Shown here piece after piece: positions 1-9,278 of a stretch of DNA of 64,000 nt. The notes below the pieces were generated by a model. The model had not been told where the DNA came from, searched no databases, and was given only the letters and a program-made list of their open reading frames with translations. The DNA is from Leptospira chreensis (GTDB lineage Bacteria > Spirochaetota > Leptospiria > Leptospirales > Leptospiraceae). Numbering within the stretch: the stretch's first letter is position 1; each line of letters opens with the position of its first letter. The translations under genes and the position numbers were made by a program. The DNA lies in assembly GCF_016919165.1 (NCBI RefSeq), contig NZ_JAFFPS010000003.1, positions 1 to 64,000 of the forward strand, written 5' to 3'.

Positions 1-44
1 GAATGTTTGGTAACGACAGAAATGTGAACTTATGGGAAGAATAA
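1..44 (+). CDS. possible C-terminal end of a gene entering from the left
   Basis: One frame is open from the first bases to a TAA at 42-44 and would encode about 14 residues ending in NVNLWEE. It may be the tail of a gene outside the window or chance. Nothing in it identifies a function. Confidence 0.2.
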   Translation, partial: MFGNDRNVNLWEE

Positions 45-338
45 TTTTAAGGAATGGGCTTTGGATTTGATGGATGGTGAGATCTGTGATAGAAGGAAAC
101 CATTGGGTGGCGGGTCTAGTTCCCCACCCTACATCAGGGCGGGGTGATTATATTCTTTAGTAACGCACGTTAAACTGCATATACCCATACCCTTCACGAG
201 AACTCTGGCCGTAGCTGACAGAGGATGGGAAAATCGCATCATTTCAGCCTGCATTCCACCAATCCCTCCGTATAAAATTCTCTTGCAATTTCGTGAGTGA
301 ATGCGAAAATTTTAGGATCCAGGAATGGATTCCTATAT
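45..338. other. intergenic region with a GC-rich palindromic block
   Basis: I see no convincing gene in these 294 bases. Positions 105-145 are far richer in G and C than the surroundings and contain a hairpin: CCCCACCCT at 122-130 pairs with AGGGCGGGG at 136-144 with one mismatch and a 5-base loop. No T-run follows, so a simple intrinsic terminator is unlikely. The block resembles in style, but not in exact sequence, another GC-rich block at 11227-11302. Confidence 0.45.
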
Positions 339-1367
339 ATGAAAAAAACACTATTATTCTCTTTACTCATCCTGCTTTCTTTCCCGCTACTCGCAGTCAA
401 CACGATCATTCTAAAAAATGGTAAGACCCTAAAGGGGACGGTAACGGATCAAAACGAACGTGGTTTGACTGTCCAAACTGCAGAAGGGCCACAAACCCTT
501 TCCAAATCTCAAATTTTAAAAGTTATCTATAAAGATGTCAGCGAGAAGGAAGCCGAAAAAATTCGAATCGCAGAAGAGAAAAAACTAAAAGAAAAAGAAG
601 AGAAGGAAAAAGCAAAACTGGAAAAAGAACGTTTGATTGCCGAAGCAAAAGAACAAAAACGCCTGGAAGAAGAAGCCAAGCTGGCAGAACAAACAAGACT
701 TGCCGAAGAAAAAAACAAAGAGACACAGGCTGAAAGAGAAGCAAGGGCCGAGGCAGAATGGCTTGCCACAAGGAAGTTAGGTCCATCCCCCGCAGTAACT
801 CAATGCGGAGGTCGCTTAGCAATCCTTTGGCGGTCAGCATTAATTCCCGGATGGGGACAGCTTTGCGGTGGATACAATGTATCGGCAGGAACATTTAGTA
901 CGCTATTTTTCGGAACTCTAGTCTATTCCCTCGGCCCCCTTCGCACAGAAGAAAAAAACGCACAAGCGCACTATGATACCATGGTATTACTCAACCAAAT
1001 CGGAGGACCAGGCACCAGGTTCAATGCGCAAAACATCAGTTTGCCTTCCGAATTTGTTTTTGGATTTATGGAAACTTCGATAGTGGAAGATTTCATAGTT
1101 AAAAGCAAAAATAATGCCAAAGAAGCGAATGCTAAATACCTAGCCGGACTCGGCACTGCTGGAATCATCTACATCACAAATCTAGTCCATGCATTTATGA
1201 TTGGACGCGATCGTTATCCAGACCGACCCAGTGTCAGCACAGGGGGCAAACAAATCAGAGAAGGTTTGGACTTCGATACTGGATGGGATAGACCTTACTC
1301 AGTCACAGGGATTCGTCCACAAACCAATTCAGTTTATGCCGAAGTTCGGTATTCCATTCTATTCTAA
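339..1367 (+). CDS. exported protein with a charged coiled coil and membrane segments
   Basis: The product is 342 aa. I chose the ATG at 339 because it opens a clean signal peptide (MKKTLLFSLLILLSFPLLA) and has AGGA upstream; the reading frame also runs back to a GTG at 297. After the signal comes a short beta-rich segment (NGKTLKGTV, then SKSQILKVIYKD), then about 90 residues of Lys/Glu/Ala-rich coiled coil. A C-terminal part follows with a motif SALIPGWGQLCGGY and two hydrophobic stretches, reminiscent of DUF5683-type membrane proteins. The last residues (YSILF) look like a beta strand. It sits 10 bp before a lipoprotein gene, probably in one operon. Function unknown; cell-envelope location is inferred. 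Confidence 0.75.
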   Translation: MKKTLLFSLLILLSFPLLAVNTIILKNGKTLKGTVTDQNERGLTVQTAEGPQTLSKSQILKVIYKDVSEKEAEKIRIAEEKKLKEKEEKEKAKLEKERLIAEAKEQKRLEEEAKLAEQTRLAEEKNKETQAEREARAEAEWLATRKLGPSPAVTQCGGRLAILWRSALIPGWGQLCGGYNVSAGTFSTLFFGTLVYSLGPLRTEEKNAQAHYDTMVLLNQIGGPGTRFNAQNISLPSEFVFGFMETSIVEDFIVKSKNNAKEANAKYLAGLGTAGIIYITNLVHAFMIGRDRYPDRPSVSTGGKQIREGLDFDTGWDRPYSVTGIRPQTNSVYAEVRYSILF

Positions 1368-1377
1368 GGAGTTATTT

Positions 1378-3108
1378 ATGAAAAATCTAATCACAGCCAT
1401 CTTACTTCTTTTATTTTCTTTTCAATGTAAAATATTCAAACCTTCTGACCTAGACCCTTCGCAAGATCTAGGAACTCTACAAAGCCTACTTCGATTTCTG
1501 GCGTTAGCGGATGCATTCAATACTTACAGCCAAACTGTCGCCTTTATGAAGTTTACTGATTCCAATGGAGTTCCTTATAGTGCTGGTACTGTTGAATATT
1601 CTGTTTTCAATGAAGCGGATGAAAATGGAGTTCCTACTTCTCCATTTGGAGAATCCGGAAATATACAAACCTATACACTCACATTAGATGCAAATGGAAG
1701 AGGATTTCTTTCCTTTAGTGAACGAGGCATAGCAACGCTTACGGTTAAAAATTCTGGCGGCACTGTTGTAGGTTCTGCCAGTTTTCGAATTTATAACGGA
1801 ATCACCAAACAATCGTTTTCTCTTTTAAGTCAATTTGGTGCCACACAGTTTATTCTAGAAGATCTTGCCAATTACAGAAATCGGATGGCGACCAATTTAA
1901 CCTTCACTCCCCTTGGTTCTGCCAACGGTAGACAATTTATCTATTTCCAGGTCCAAACCGCAAGTTCTCCACCAAACAGCTCTTCTGCTGGCTACATAGC
2001 ATCCAGCGCGGATGGCGAAAATTATGACCAAGTAACAAAGATTGATGGAGTGACGATTCAGTTTACAGCAACGGAAGAATACCTCTTAAAGATATCCACA
2101 CCTACGTTTAATGGATCAGAATATGTGTTTTTCCTTTCACAAGAGAGAAGAACTTATCCTGGCCTAGTTTTTCAGGATAACAAAAACCTATTTATCCAAA
2201 TTCCTTCAGTCTTTCCTCCATCTTCAGTGACTGCCCAACCAAAAGCTTTACCAACAAACTATCGTTTATTCTCTGATAGTGCTACACCTTCTCCTTCTTG
2301 GTATTATCCTGCTCTTTATTTGGGTAGCGGTAGATATATGATCACTCCTCTGTTATCGGGAACACCTCGTCCTTTATTAGTGCAACTCGACTCAGATAAT
2401 ACTACAGATTTAATCAGTGGATTTAGCTGCGTAACAGGAACCTCCGATTATCATTTAGTTGCCTACCAAGTGATTACTCATTCCGGGGTCGATTACCTAC
2501 AATGCCCAACAAACCCATCAGGATCAACATTCGTATCAAAAAGCATTAGAATTTCCGATTTAATCAGTAACCAAGTAACGTTCGATGCAGTCTCACCATT
2601 AACCTTTAACTCACCTATATTTCCAGTACAAGACCGGTTAATCGCACTTTTATTTTCAGCATCACCTGATACCTATTATGGTTATACTTTTCCCAATGGT
2701 TCCTACAGTTTTCCCAACCCTACAATCACAAGAAACGCTACCTCAATCTCAGGATTCACAAGCACAATTGCAGGAAGTTATCATCATTTAAGGACGATTA
2801 AAAGATCAAACTCAATCCATTACTTTTTGCTATCAAACGTACCTGACTTTTCTGTATCACCTACAATCAATATCTTCCGGAGCAACGATGGATTAGCTAG
2901 TGCTAGCCTCCTATCTACTGTGCCAACCGCCCACAACAGCTCCATCGTTACCAACCCAGAACAATTCCAATCAGCAAATGGAAAATTAAATTACAGCTAC
3001 AACATTTCAGCAGGTACGGGAGTTGGTTCTTTTCCAGTCTATTTAACCTACTTCACAAACGACGATGGAACCTGGGAAGGCCTTCCGAGGTTAATCAAAA
3101 TCAAATAA
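1378..3108 (+). CDS. large lipoprotein of unknown function
   Basis: The product is 576 aa. The ATG at 1378 follows AAGGA by 7 bases and gives a lipoprotein signal peptide ending LFSFQC, a typical loose spirochaetal lipobox. The open frame extends further upstream inside the previous gene, which I discount. The mature part is rich in Ser, Thr, Asn and aromatic residues and appears all-beta; no enzymatic motif was recognised. It could be a surface lipoprotein with beta-propeller or beta-sandwich folds, but that rests on composition alone. A hairpin follows the stop. Confidence 0.8.
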   Translation: MKNLITAILLLLFSFQCKIFKPSDLDPSQDLGTLQSLLRFLALADAFNTYSQTVAFMKFTDSNGVPYSAGTVEYSVFNEADENGVPTSPFGESGNIQTYTLTLDANGRGFLSFSERGIATLTVKNSGGTVVGSASFRIYNGITKQSFSLLSQFGATQFILEDLANYRNRMATNLTFTPLGSANGRQFIYFQVQTASSPPNSSSAGYIASSADGENYDQVTKIDGVTIQFTATEEYLLKISTPTFNGSEYVFFLSQERRTYPGLVFQDNKNLFIQIPSVFPPSSVTAQPKALPTNYRLFSDSATPSPSWYYPALYLGSGRYMITPLLSGTPRPLLVQLDSDNTTDLISGFSCVTGTSDYHLVAYQVITHSGVDYLQCPTNPSGSTFVSKSIRISDLISNQVTFDAVSPLTFNSPIFPVQDRLIALLFSASPDTYYGYTFPNGSYSFPNPTITRNATSISGFTSTIAGSYHHLRTIKRSNSIHYFLLSNVPDFSVSPTINIFRSNDGLASASLLSTVPTAHNSSIVTNPEQFQSANGKLNYSYNISAGTGVGSFPVYLTYFTNDDGTWEGLPRLIKIK

Positions 3109-3114
3109 CATCTA

Positions 3115-3136
3115 TCACCTATCGAACAATAGGTGA
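3115..3136 (+). terminator. hairpin after lipoprotein gene
   Basis: TCACCTAT (3115-3122) pairs perfectly with ATAGGTGA (3129-3136) around a 6-base loop, 6 bp after the stop codon. No T-run follows, so it may be a Rho-dependent or stabilising 3' structure rather than a classic intrinsic terminator. Confidence 0.4.
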
Positions 3137-3163
3137 ATTGATACAAACAACTTCCTTTATTTA

Positions 3164-3865
3164 ATGTTAACCGTTTCTAGAATTCTCGAGTTATATAAAG
3201 GAAGTTCTTTTCCCGCAAGAATCCAAGCCAGTGATGGAAATACTTATATCCTAAAAATGAAAGGAGCGGGTAACGGAGTTCGAAGCCTTCTCCAAGAATT
3301 TTTGGTGAACCGCGTGGGCCATCTCATGGGATGCCATGTTCCGAACGCACAGTCCATCTTGATCCCTGACCAATTTCCCTGGACATTTGGAACGGATGAG
3401 TTTGATGATTTGGTAAAAAAGAGTTTTGGAATGAATTTAGCTTTAGATTTTATCGAAAGCCAAACAAACGAATCAGGAATTGATCCTCACTCTATGGATG
3501 AAGAGATAAGAAATCAAATGATCGCGATGGATTTCTTTTTTAAGAATTATGATAGAACCATTCAAAGTAATAACTTTTTAAAAGGTCAAAGGGGAAAGAT
3601 TTGGATCATCGACCATGGAAGCTGCGAATTTCTAAATGAGTCACTCATGAAAGAATCAGTAACTCTGCCGTCAAATCATGTTTTTGTTTCTCTTCCCATT
3701 CAGAACAACGCCCATTTAACTAGATTACTCCAGTTCGACTACCAACCTGTGATACAAGATGTCCCCAAACCATGGTTAGCGGAGTTGGAAATGAACGAAA
3801 AAGACCTAATCTCGATTTTAAACGACCGAATCCGATGGATTCAATCTGCTTTTTATCAAAACTAA
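3164..3865 (+). CDS. HipA-like kinase-fold protein (HipA_2 type)
   Basis: The product is 233 aa. An N-terminal lobe with ILKMKGAGNG (nucleotide loop and Lys) is followed by EFLVNRVGHLMGCHVPNA. The catalytic loop NYDRTIQSNNFL and the DFG-like IDHG then appear. This matches the stand-alone HipA-like kinase domain family (PF20613 type) rather than full HipA toxin. No HipB-like antitoxin gene is adjacent, so a toxin role is not supported. The substrate is unknown. The ATG at 3164 has no good ribosome-binding site, but no better start is visible. It converges with a hydrolase gene 26 bp downstream. Confidence 0.75.
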   Translation: MLTVSRILELYKGSSFPARIQASDGNTYILKMKGAGNGVRSLLQEFLVNRVGHLMGCHVPNAQSILIPDQFPWTFGTDEFDDLVKKSFGMNLALDFIESQTNESGIDPHSMDEEIRNQMIAMDFFFKNYDRTIQSNNFLKGQRGKIWIIDHGSCEFLNESLMKESVTLPSNHVFVSLPIQNNAHLTRLLQFDYQPVIQDVPKPWLAELEMNEKDLISILNDRIRWIQSAFYQN

Positions 3866-3891
3866 TACAACTTTAGATATAATCACAAAAT

Positions 3892-4806
3892 TCATTTAGG
3901 AAAGGTGGTATTTTCCTTTAAAAAAGAATTCACCATCGACTCGTATTCGTCATACCTTACATCAATCGACTTACAATGAGCGGCTCCCCAGTCTGTAACA
4001 AACAATTGTTTGCGGTTTGTTTTTAGATTTTGGAAGATCTCTTCCGAATGAGAAACGGGAGTGATCTCATCCGTCTTGGAATGGATGAGAAGGACAGGCT
4101 GTGAAATGTATTTGGCTGCCTTTTTAGGGGATACTTCATCCACAAGAAAGTCTGCCCGCACCTCTGCGATCGAAAGGGCAATGGGGGAAAGAAACAAAAC
4201 AACTGGGCTATACAAATCCACAGCTCGTTTTTCCACAATCGAACGCATATCCATAAAAGGAGAGTCTGCTATGACAAAAGCATAATCACTTCGTCCTTCT
4301 GCATATTGTAAGGCAGTGGCTGCTCCAAAGGAGGCACCGAAAAGGCCAATTTGTTCTTCTGGAACAGAACTAATTTCGGAAAAAAATTCGATGGCTCGTT
4401 CCAAATCATGTTTTTCATAAAATCCGTACGTTCCGTATTCACCGGCGCTCTCTCCATGATGACGCGCATCATAGGCAAACAAACTGCAGCCCCGTTTCCA
4501 AAATATGGGTGCGTATTTAAGAATCCCGTAACGAGTTCTTGTATGCCCATGAAGCAAAACCACCCCGCATTTTTTCTTTTTGGGATTTTTAAAATACCAG
4601 CCGCGTAGCCGCAAACTTCCATTTTGAAATCTAACAGATTCCGGTTCGGGGAGGCCAAATTCGGAAATAGAAGTAATTTTTAATTTTGCCTTATCTTCGT
4701 CTAAACTCGTAATAGGAAAGGAAAGAATGGATGATGAAAAATAATAACCTGCACCTAGCATAAAACAGGTGAGAAAAATTATGGAAATACTGAGAATCTT
4801 TTTCAT
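3892..4806 (-). CDS. membrane-anchored alpha/beta hydrolase
   Basis: The product is 304 aa. One N-terminal hydrophobic segment (residues about 5-25) should anchor it, with the catalytic domain on the outer face. The fold is clear: LLHGHTRTRYG oxyanion region, AYDARHHGESAG, nucleophile elbow GLFGASFGAA, an acid in SKTDEITP and a His in GAAHCKS. It belongs with the YqkD/Hydrolase_4-like serine hydrolases; the substrate is unknown. It is transcribed alone, divergent from the CsgG-like lipoprotein gene. Confidence 0.8.
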   Translation of the reverse strand: MKKILSISIIFLTCFMLGAGYYFSSSILSFPITSLDEDKAKLKITSISEFGLPEPESVRFQNGSLRLRGWYFKNPKKKKCGVVLLHGHTRTRYGILKYAPIFWKRGCSLFAYDARHHGESAGEYGTYGFYEKHDLERAIEFFSEISSVPEEQIGLFGASFGAATALQYAEGRSDYAFVIADSPFMDMRSIVEKRAVDLYSPVVLFLSPIALSIAEVRADFLVDEVSPKKAAKYISQPVLLIHSKTDEITPVSHSEEIFQNLKTNRKQLFVTDWGAAHCKSIDVRYDEYESMVNSFLKENTTFPK

Positions 4807-4935
4807 TAAAGGAAGCCTAGTTGGAAAAATCTAGGAAAGACCACAATAGGAAAAGCGAATTTTCCAAAATGTCCGGTTTTGGTGCGAAAAAGAATTGCCT
4901 ACAAGGAAACATCCCTTCATTTCTTAAGGAAATCT

Positions 4936-5553
4936 ATGAAACTATATTTAGCGTGCCTATCCCTCCTCCTAAGCCTTTCGTTTGTCAATTGCCGTACGAT
5001 GGATGCTGCCATCCAATATCCCGAATCGGGAAAAACGGATTTGGGAATCAGTAAAGTAGCGGTTTTGCTTTTTGACATCGAGGAAGCAAAATGGGGAGAC
5101 GAGTTCACCGACGCCGTTTCATTACAAATTGCCAAACTACTTCCCATCAAAGTCATAGAAAGGGAACAACTTTCTAAAGTAGTCAACGAACAAAGTTTCT
5201 CTAAAACGGGAATCATAGACACACAAACAGCTGTTCGCCTAGGAAAAGTATTAGGGGTGGATGCCCTTATCTTCGGTAGAGGGTCTGCGCTGAAAAAATA
5301 CGATGAAAAAGGAAAACTCATTCCCAATCTTGTAGATACAGTTTCTTTAAAAATTGTTCATATTGAGTCAGGACATGTGATAGTCAATGCTCGAAAAAAA
5401 CCGGGAGCCGATTGGACGATTGGCCGCCTCCTCCAATACAGCTTGGGGCTCGGACTCATTTGGAGTCGTGAAGACATTCTCATTTCTACTAGTCAATATG
5501 ACTTTGTAGCAGAAAGTTTAGTGGAACGAATCGTTTCGGAACTTCGTAAATAA
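4936..5553 (+). CDS. CsgG/FlgO-like lipoprotein
   Basis: The product is 205 aa from the ATG at 4936, preceded by AAGGA at 4926-4930. The reading frame continues upstream, but this start gives a lipoprotein signal (MKLYLACLSLLLSLSFVNC). The mature part has the pattern of CsgG-type N-terminal domains: a strand VAVLLFD, then LPIKVIEREQLSKVVNEQ, an INxQTAVRLGKVLG-like segment, and VDALIFGRG. Such proteins are periplasmic or outer-membrane-associated lipoproteins; a secretion-pore role cannot be claimed here. The dps gene starts 25 bp downstream and may be cotranscribed. Confidence 0.8.
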   Translation: MKLYLACLSLLLSLSFVNCRTMDAAIQYPESGKTDLGISKVAVLLFDIEEAKWGDEFTDAVSLQIAKLLPIKVIEREQLSKVVNEQSFSKTGIIDTQTAVRLGKVLGVDALIFGRGSALKKYDEKGKLIPNLVDTVSLKIVHIESGHVIVNARKKPGADWTIGRLLQYSLGLGLIWSREDILISTSQYDFVAESLVERIVSELRK

Positions 5554-5578
5554 AATATACATACAATAAGGACAATTG

Positions 5579-6049
5579 ATGAAAATTAACATTGGAATCC
5601 CAGAAGAAGAAAGAAGTGCTATCTCCGAGTCTCTAAAGAAATTATTGGCTGATACGTACACTCTGTATCAAAAAACACATAGTTACCACTGGAACGTAAC
5701 AGGCCCTATGTTCCAAACTCTACATATTTTGTTTATGACTCAGTATACAGAACTTTGGAATGCCATCGATCCCATCGCAGAAAGAATTAGATCTCTTGGA
5801 TACTATGCTCCAATGGGTGGATGGGAGTTTGCAAAGTATTCTAGCATTGCAGAAGATAAAGAAGTTCCAAAAGCAAAAGAAATGATCAAACATTTGGTGG
5901 AAGGAAATGAAGCTGTCATTCGCACCGCACGTGCCGCTTACGAACCAGCCGAAAAAGGAAATGATCAAGCCACTTTGGATTTACTCACACAAAGACTCGA
6001 CATTCATGAAAAAACCGCTTGGATGTTACGTTCGTTACTCGAAGATTAG
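5579..6049 (+). CDS. dps: Dps-family ferritin-like DNA-protection protein
   Basis: The product is 156 aa from the ATG at 5579, with AAGG 7 bases upstream; an in-frame TTG lies immediately before it. The family signature is plain: [16 protein letters not shown] supplies the first ferroxidase ligands, and [15 protein letters not shown] supplies the Asp/Glu ligands contributed across the dimer interface. Dps forms a dodecamer that oxidises and stores iron and protects DNA from peroxide. No long basic N-terminal tail is present, so strong DNA binding is uncertain. A hairpin terminator follows. Confidence 0.92.
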   Translation: MKINIGIPEEERSAISESLKKLLADTYTLYQKTHSYHWNVTGPMFQTLHILFMTQYTELWNAIDPIAERIRSLGYYAPMGGWEFAKYSSIAEDKEVPKAKEMIKHLVEGNEAVIRTARAAYEPAEKGNDQATLDLLTQRLDIHEKTAWMLRSLLED

Positions 6050-6105
6050 AAAAGATAAATTAAAAAAACATCATTTTAGTTTCAATTGATGTAAACTTAC
6101 AAAGG

Positions 6106-6145
6106 AACTCTTGGATTCTTTCATTGAATTCAAGAGTTTTCTTTT
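6106..6145 (+). terminator. intrinsic terminator after dps
   Basis: A 13-bp stem (6106-6118 with 6126-6138, one G-T wobble) encloses a 7-base loop and is followed by TTCTTTTTAG. It lies between the convergent dps and esterase genes and should mainly stop transcription from dps. Confidence 0.7.
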
Positions 6146-6963
6146 TAGTTTTTGTTTTGAAACCAATGCATTAAAATTTCCAAATACTCTTTCTGGTGGG
6201 TATAATGAATGTAATGCCCACCTCCCGGAATACTGACTATCGTTAGATGAGAAAATGTTTCTTCGACCATTGACTTATCTGCATCTGTAATGTATTCGGA
6301 AGACCCGCCCACGATAAATAAAACCTTAGTCTCTGAGGAAATCTTTTCAGGAAAAGGGTGATCAAACACCCGCCGAGCCTGGTTTAGGCCCACCACATTC
6401 AGTTTCCAACGATACTCACTAGAATCCATTCGCTCCAAACTCATCTGTAAAAATTGGCGGATGAAAGTATCGGGTAGGTATTTTTCCATCTCTTGATCAA
6501 TATCAGTTCGTGAAGAAAACCCAACGAGGGGGAAAGACATAGAGGCAATTTCTTTTTCATACACGAAAGGATAAGATCTGGGTGCAATGTCTTGGATGAT
6601 GAGTTCCTTTAAAACACCAGGATGGGTAAAATCAAAATACATAGCCACAAGCCCACCCATCGAATGTCCGAGTAGAATGGGATTTTGAATTTGATGATCC
6701 GATAAAAACTCTTCTAAGTCTTCCGACATCAATTTGATGGAGTGTTCATTTGCGTGAGGAGAGTCCCCATGGTTTCTTTGATCCAGGGTATAAACAGATC
6801 CAAACCCAGAGAGGGCCTTGGCCACAGTGACCCAGTTTTTAGAGGAGCCAAATAACCCATGTAAGATGATAATATCACCGATGGATTTTTGATTTTCTGA
6901 TATTGGTTGGAAGGGATAAAGTTTAAAACTAAGTTTCAAGAAAAGCCTTCTTACCGAAAACAT
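6145..6963 (-). CDS. alpha/beta hydrolase, YbfF-like esterase
   Basis: The product is 272 aa. It shows LHGLFGSSKNW (oxyanion region), LDQRNHGDSPH, nucleophile elbow LLGHSMGG and a C-terminal catalytic His in GGGHYIHY. The arrangement and length match the YbfF/ABHD11 esterase group, which cleaves short acyl esters or thioesters in the cytoplasm. Its start overlaps the end of the SH3-like gene by 13 bp, making it the last gene of a leftward operon that starts with the XPB helicase. Confidence 0.85.
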   Translation of the reverse strand: MFSVRRLFLKLSFKLYPFQPISENQKSIGDIIILHGLFGSSKNWVTVAKALSGFGSVYTLDQRNHGDSPHANEHSIKLMSEDLEEFLSDHQIQNPILLGHSMGGLVAMYFDFTHPGVLKELIIQDIAPRSYPFVYEKEIASMSFPLVGFSSRTDIDQEMEKYLPDTFIRQFLQMSLERMDSSEYRWKLNVVGLNQARRVFDHPFPEKISSETKVLFIVGGSSEYITDADKSMVEETFSHLTIVSIPGGGHYIHYTHQKEYLEILMHWFQNKN

Positions 6964-8051
6964 TCCTTCTTTAGAATTTGTAAATGGGGAAGGATTTGTT
7001 TTTTCTCACGAGGACCCACTTCCGATGCATACCGAATCATTTGATTGATCTCCGACTTAATCCCTTCTCCCACAGGAGAAAAACAAGGAATGGAATCCGG
7101 ATCCTTTGTCATCGAATGCAAATTCGATACTAAATCTTTCGTATATAAATTCACATAATTGCCATTAGGAAAAAGATAAATATAACGAAGTTTTCCTTTA
7201 CGCATGTCTTCCAATCGGCATTTCAAATCAGCACCGCAATCGACACTGGGCATACTCTCTGTTGCGAGAAACCCAGCGTAATCCGAATGTTTTGTTTTAG
7301 GATAAGATTCTAAAAGTTTCCAAAAATAATTGGAATCCACATAGTATTTTCCAGAAGCATAATCATATAATAACTTAGTTTGGTGGCGTTTTAAAAATTC
7401 AAGAGTGGTTGGATCGTTATCTGGTTTGATCCCTTTTTCGTTCATCAAATCCACAGTTTTCTTTAGAAAAAACCCGGCCTTAGCCCGTAGAAAAATAAAA
7501 TCATCGCCGGTAAATTTTCCAGAACTGGAAATTTGAAAGATGGTATCTGTGATTTCCTGTTTTGCCAGAAAATCAATGTTTTTCGAGAGAATCATTCGTT
7601 CTGCTTCAAATAACAAAGTAGATAGATATTGTTTGGAAGGGACAGAACGTACCACAGAACGTTTGATAAATCCAGAAAGACCATCTTCCAACTTTACGGG
7701 AATCCAATCTTCCTTGGGACTTTCTAGGGAATTCTTATCAAAAGAAACTGGTTCTCCAAACTTAAGTTTACGCAAAACATCACTTTTCTGATCCGCAAAC
7801 AAATGCAAATTAAGACCGATCACAGGGATCACAATCAAGGATTGAGAATCGCGTTTGAGAAGTTCTGAAGGTTTTGTTTGTTTGGTTTTTTCTTGGATGG
7901 TAGGTTCTGCGGCAAGAGAGGCCACAAACAAAAAAAGAAATACAATTTGTCCGAAAGCAATAACTAGTTTCGATTTAGCGAAAAAAGAAAATAAAAAACG
8001 AGAAGATACAAGCCCTCTACGAAATGATTTCAGTAAAGGGCGTGAGTTCAT
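6951..8051 (-). CDS. exported SH3-like domain protein
   Basis: The product is 366 aa. The ATG at 8051 lies 1 bp after the aminotransferase stop and gives a basic N-terminus followed by a hydrophobic segment ending SLAAEP; the frame extends 66 bases further into the aminotransferase gene, which I reject. Residues about 75-135 look like a bacterial SH3 domain (VIPVIGLNLHLFADQ, LKFGEPVSFD, WIPVKLEDGLSGFIKRSVV). The remaining helical part is not recognised. A periplasmic scaffold or peptidoglycan-contact role is plausible but unproven. Confidence 0.75.
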   Translation of the reverse strand: MNSRPLLKSFRRGLVSSRFLFSFFAKSKLVIAFGQIVFLFLFVASLAAEPTIQEKTKQTKPSELLKRDSQSLIVIPVIGLNLHLFADQKSDVLRKLKFGEPVSFDKNSLESPKEDWIPVKLEDGLSGFIKRSVVRSVPSKQYLSTLLFEAERMILSKNIDFLAKQEITDTIFQISSSGKFTGDDFIFLRAKAGFFLKKTVDLMNEKGIKPDNDPTTLEFLKRHQTKLLYDYASGKYYVDSNYFWKLLESYPKTKHSDYAGFLATESMPSVDCGADLKCRLEDMRKGKLRYIYLFPNGNYVNLYTKDLVSNLHSMTKDPDSIPCFSPVGEGIKSEINQMIRYASEVGPREKKQILPHLQILKKECFR

Positions 8052-8052
8052 T

Positions 8053-9270
8053 TTACTTTTGTAAATCCTCAACCATTTGTTTGATGCGAGAGACACCTTT
8101 TTCAATGTCCTTCTCACCTAACGCATAAGACAATCGGATGGCTTTGTCATCCCCGAAAGCAATTCCGGGAACGGCTGCTACATTGTATTTATCTAACAAA
8201 ACATCACAGAAAAGTTTGGAATAAGAACTTTCTTTTTTCTCAGCCACTAACTTCTTAAATCCAGGAGTTTCATAAACACCAGAGATATAAGGGAAAGCAT
8301 AAAACGCACCTTCTGGCATCCGGCATTCGAACCCTGGAATCTCACGTAAAAGCCCAACGATGAGTTTTCTACGTTTGTCAAAAGCCTTTAACATATCCGC
8401 AACAGGAGTTTGGTCCCCAGTGAGAGCGGCTTCTGCTGCGGCTTGAGAGATGGAAGAAGCATTGCTTGTGGATTGTCCTTGCATGGTGTCCATGTTTTTC
8501 ACAATCTCTGCATTCCCTGCTCCGTATCCAATCCTCCAACCCGTCATGGAATAGGCTTTGGACACCCCATTCACAACAAAGGTTTTTTCCTTCATCTTAG
8601 GTGAGATCATCGCTGGATTTACAAATTCCAATCCATCATAAATGATCTTTTCGTAGATATCATCAGAAACTGTAATGATGTCTTTGGGTTCTAATACCTT
8701 TACTAACGCTTCTACATCCGAACGAGTGTAAGCAGCTCCCGTAGGGTTCGATGGAGAGTTAAAGATAAAAACTTTTGTTTTAGGAGTGATTGCTTTTTCC
8801 AATTGTTCGGCAGTGATTTTAAATCCACTGGAGATATCGGTTGCCACAATCACTGGAGTTCCTTCCGCAAGCCGAACGATATCCGCATAACTCACCCAAT
8901 ACGGTGCAGGAATGATGACTTCGTCGCCGGGATTGAGAGTTGCCATAAAAAAGTTGTAGAGAACCTGTTTCCCACCTGTTCCGACAATGATTTGGTTCTT
9001 TTCGTATTTCAAACCGTTTTCGGTTTCGAATTTACGAATGATTGCCTCTTTCAAAGAAACAGTTCCACTCACGGGAGTGTATTTGGTTTTCCCCTGATCC
9101 ATTGCTTTTTTGGCAGCTTCTTTGATATGCGTAGGCGTATCAAAGTCAGGTTCCCCTGCGCCAAATCCAACAACGTCTAGTCCACTCGCTTTCAACTGAT
9201 TTGCTTTCGCAGTGATCGCGAGAGTGGGAGAAGGTTCTACGACATCCAGTCGTCTTGCTACAAGTTTCAT
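8053..9270 (-). CDS. aspC: aspartate/aromatic aminotransferase (class I PLP)
   Basis: The product is 405 aa, full length for subgroup Ib aspartate aminotransferases. Visible motifs are GAGEPDFDTP near the N-terminus, NSPSNPTGAAYT for substrate and cofactor contact, SDDIYEKIIYDG, and the PLP-lysine segment NGVSKAYSMTGWRIGYGAG. It transfers the amino group between aspartate and 2-oxoglutarate in the cytosol and may also act on other keto acids. The start is supported by GAGGATAG just upstream. It is 8 bp downstream of the helicase gene, in the same operon. Confidence 0.9.
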   Translation of the reverse strand: MKLVARRLDVVEPSPTLAITAKANQLKASGLDVVGFGAGEPDFDTPTHIKEAAKKAMDQGKTKYTPVSGTVSLKEAIIRKFETENGLKYEKNQIIVGTGGKQVLYNFFMATLNPGDEVIIPAPYWVSYADIVRLAEGTPVIVATDISSGFKITAEQLEKAITPKTKVFIFNSPSNPTGAAYTRSDVEALVKVLEPKDIITVSDDIYEKIIYDGLEFVNPAMISPKMKEKTFVVNGVSKAYSMTGWRIGYGAGNAEIVKNMDTMQGQSTSNASSISQAAAEAALTGDQTPVADMLKAFDKRRKLIVGLLREIPGFECRMPEGAFYAFPYISGVYETPGFKKLVAEKKESSYSKLFCDVLLDKYNVAAVPGIAFGDDKAIRLSYALGEKDIEKGVSRIKQMVEDLQK

Positions 9271-9278
9271 TCTATCCT

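Noticed and set aside
527..894. Two minus-strand frames opposite the coiled-coil gene at 339
   Set aside because: Their Ser/Phe/Leu-rich products are the mirror of Lys/Glu codon repeats on the coding strand.
3164..3865. HipAB toxin-antitoxin locus
   Set aside because: No HipB-like DNA-binding protein lies beside the kinase-like gene; the XRE regulator at 32285 is far away and of another type.
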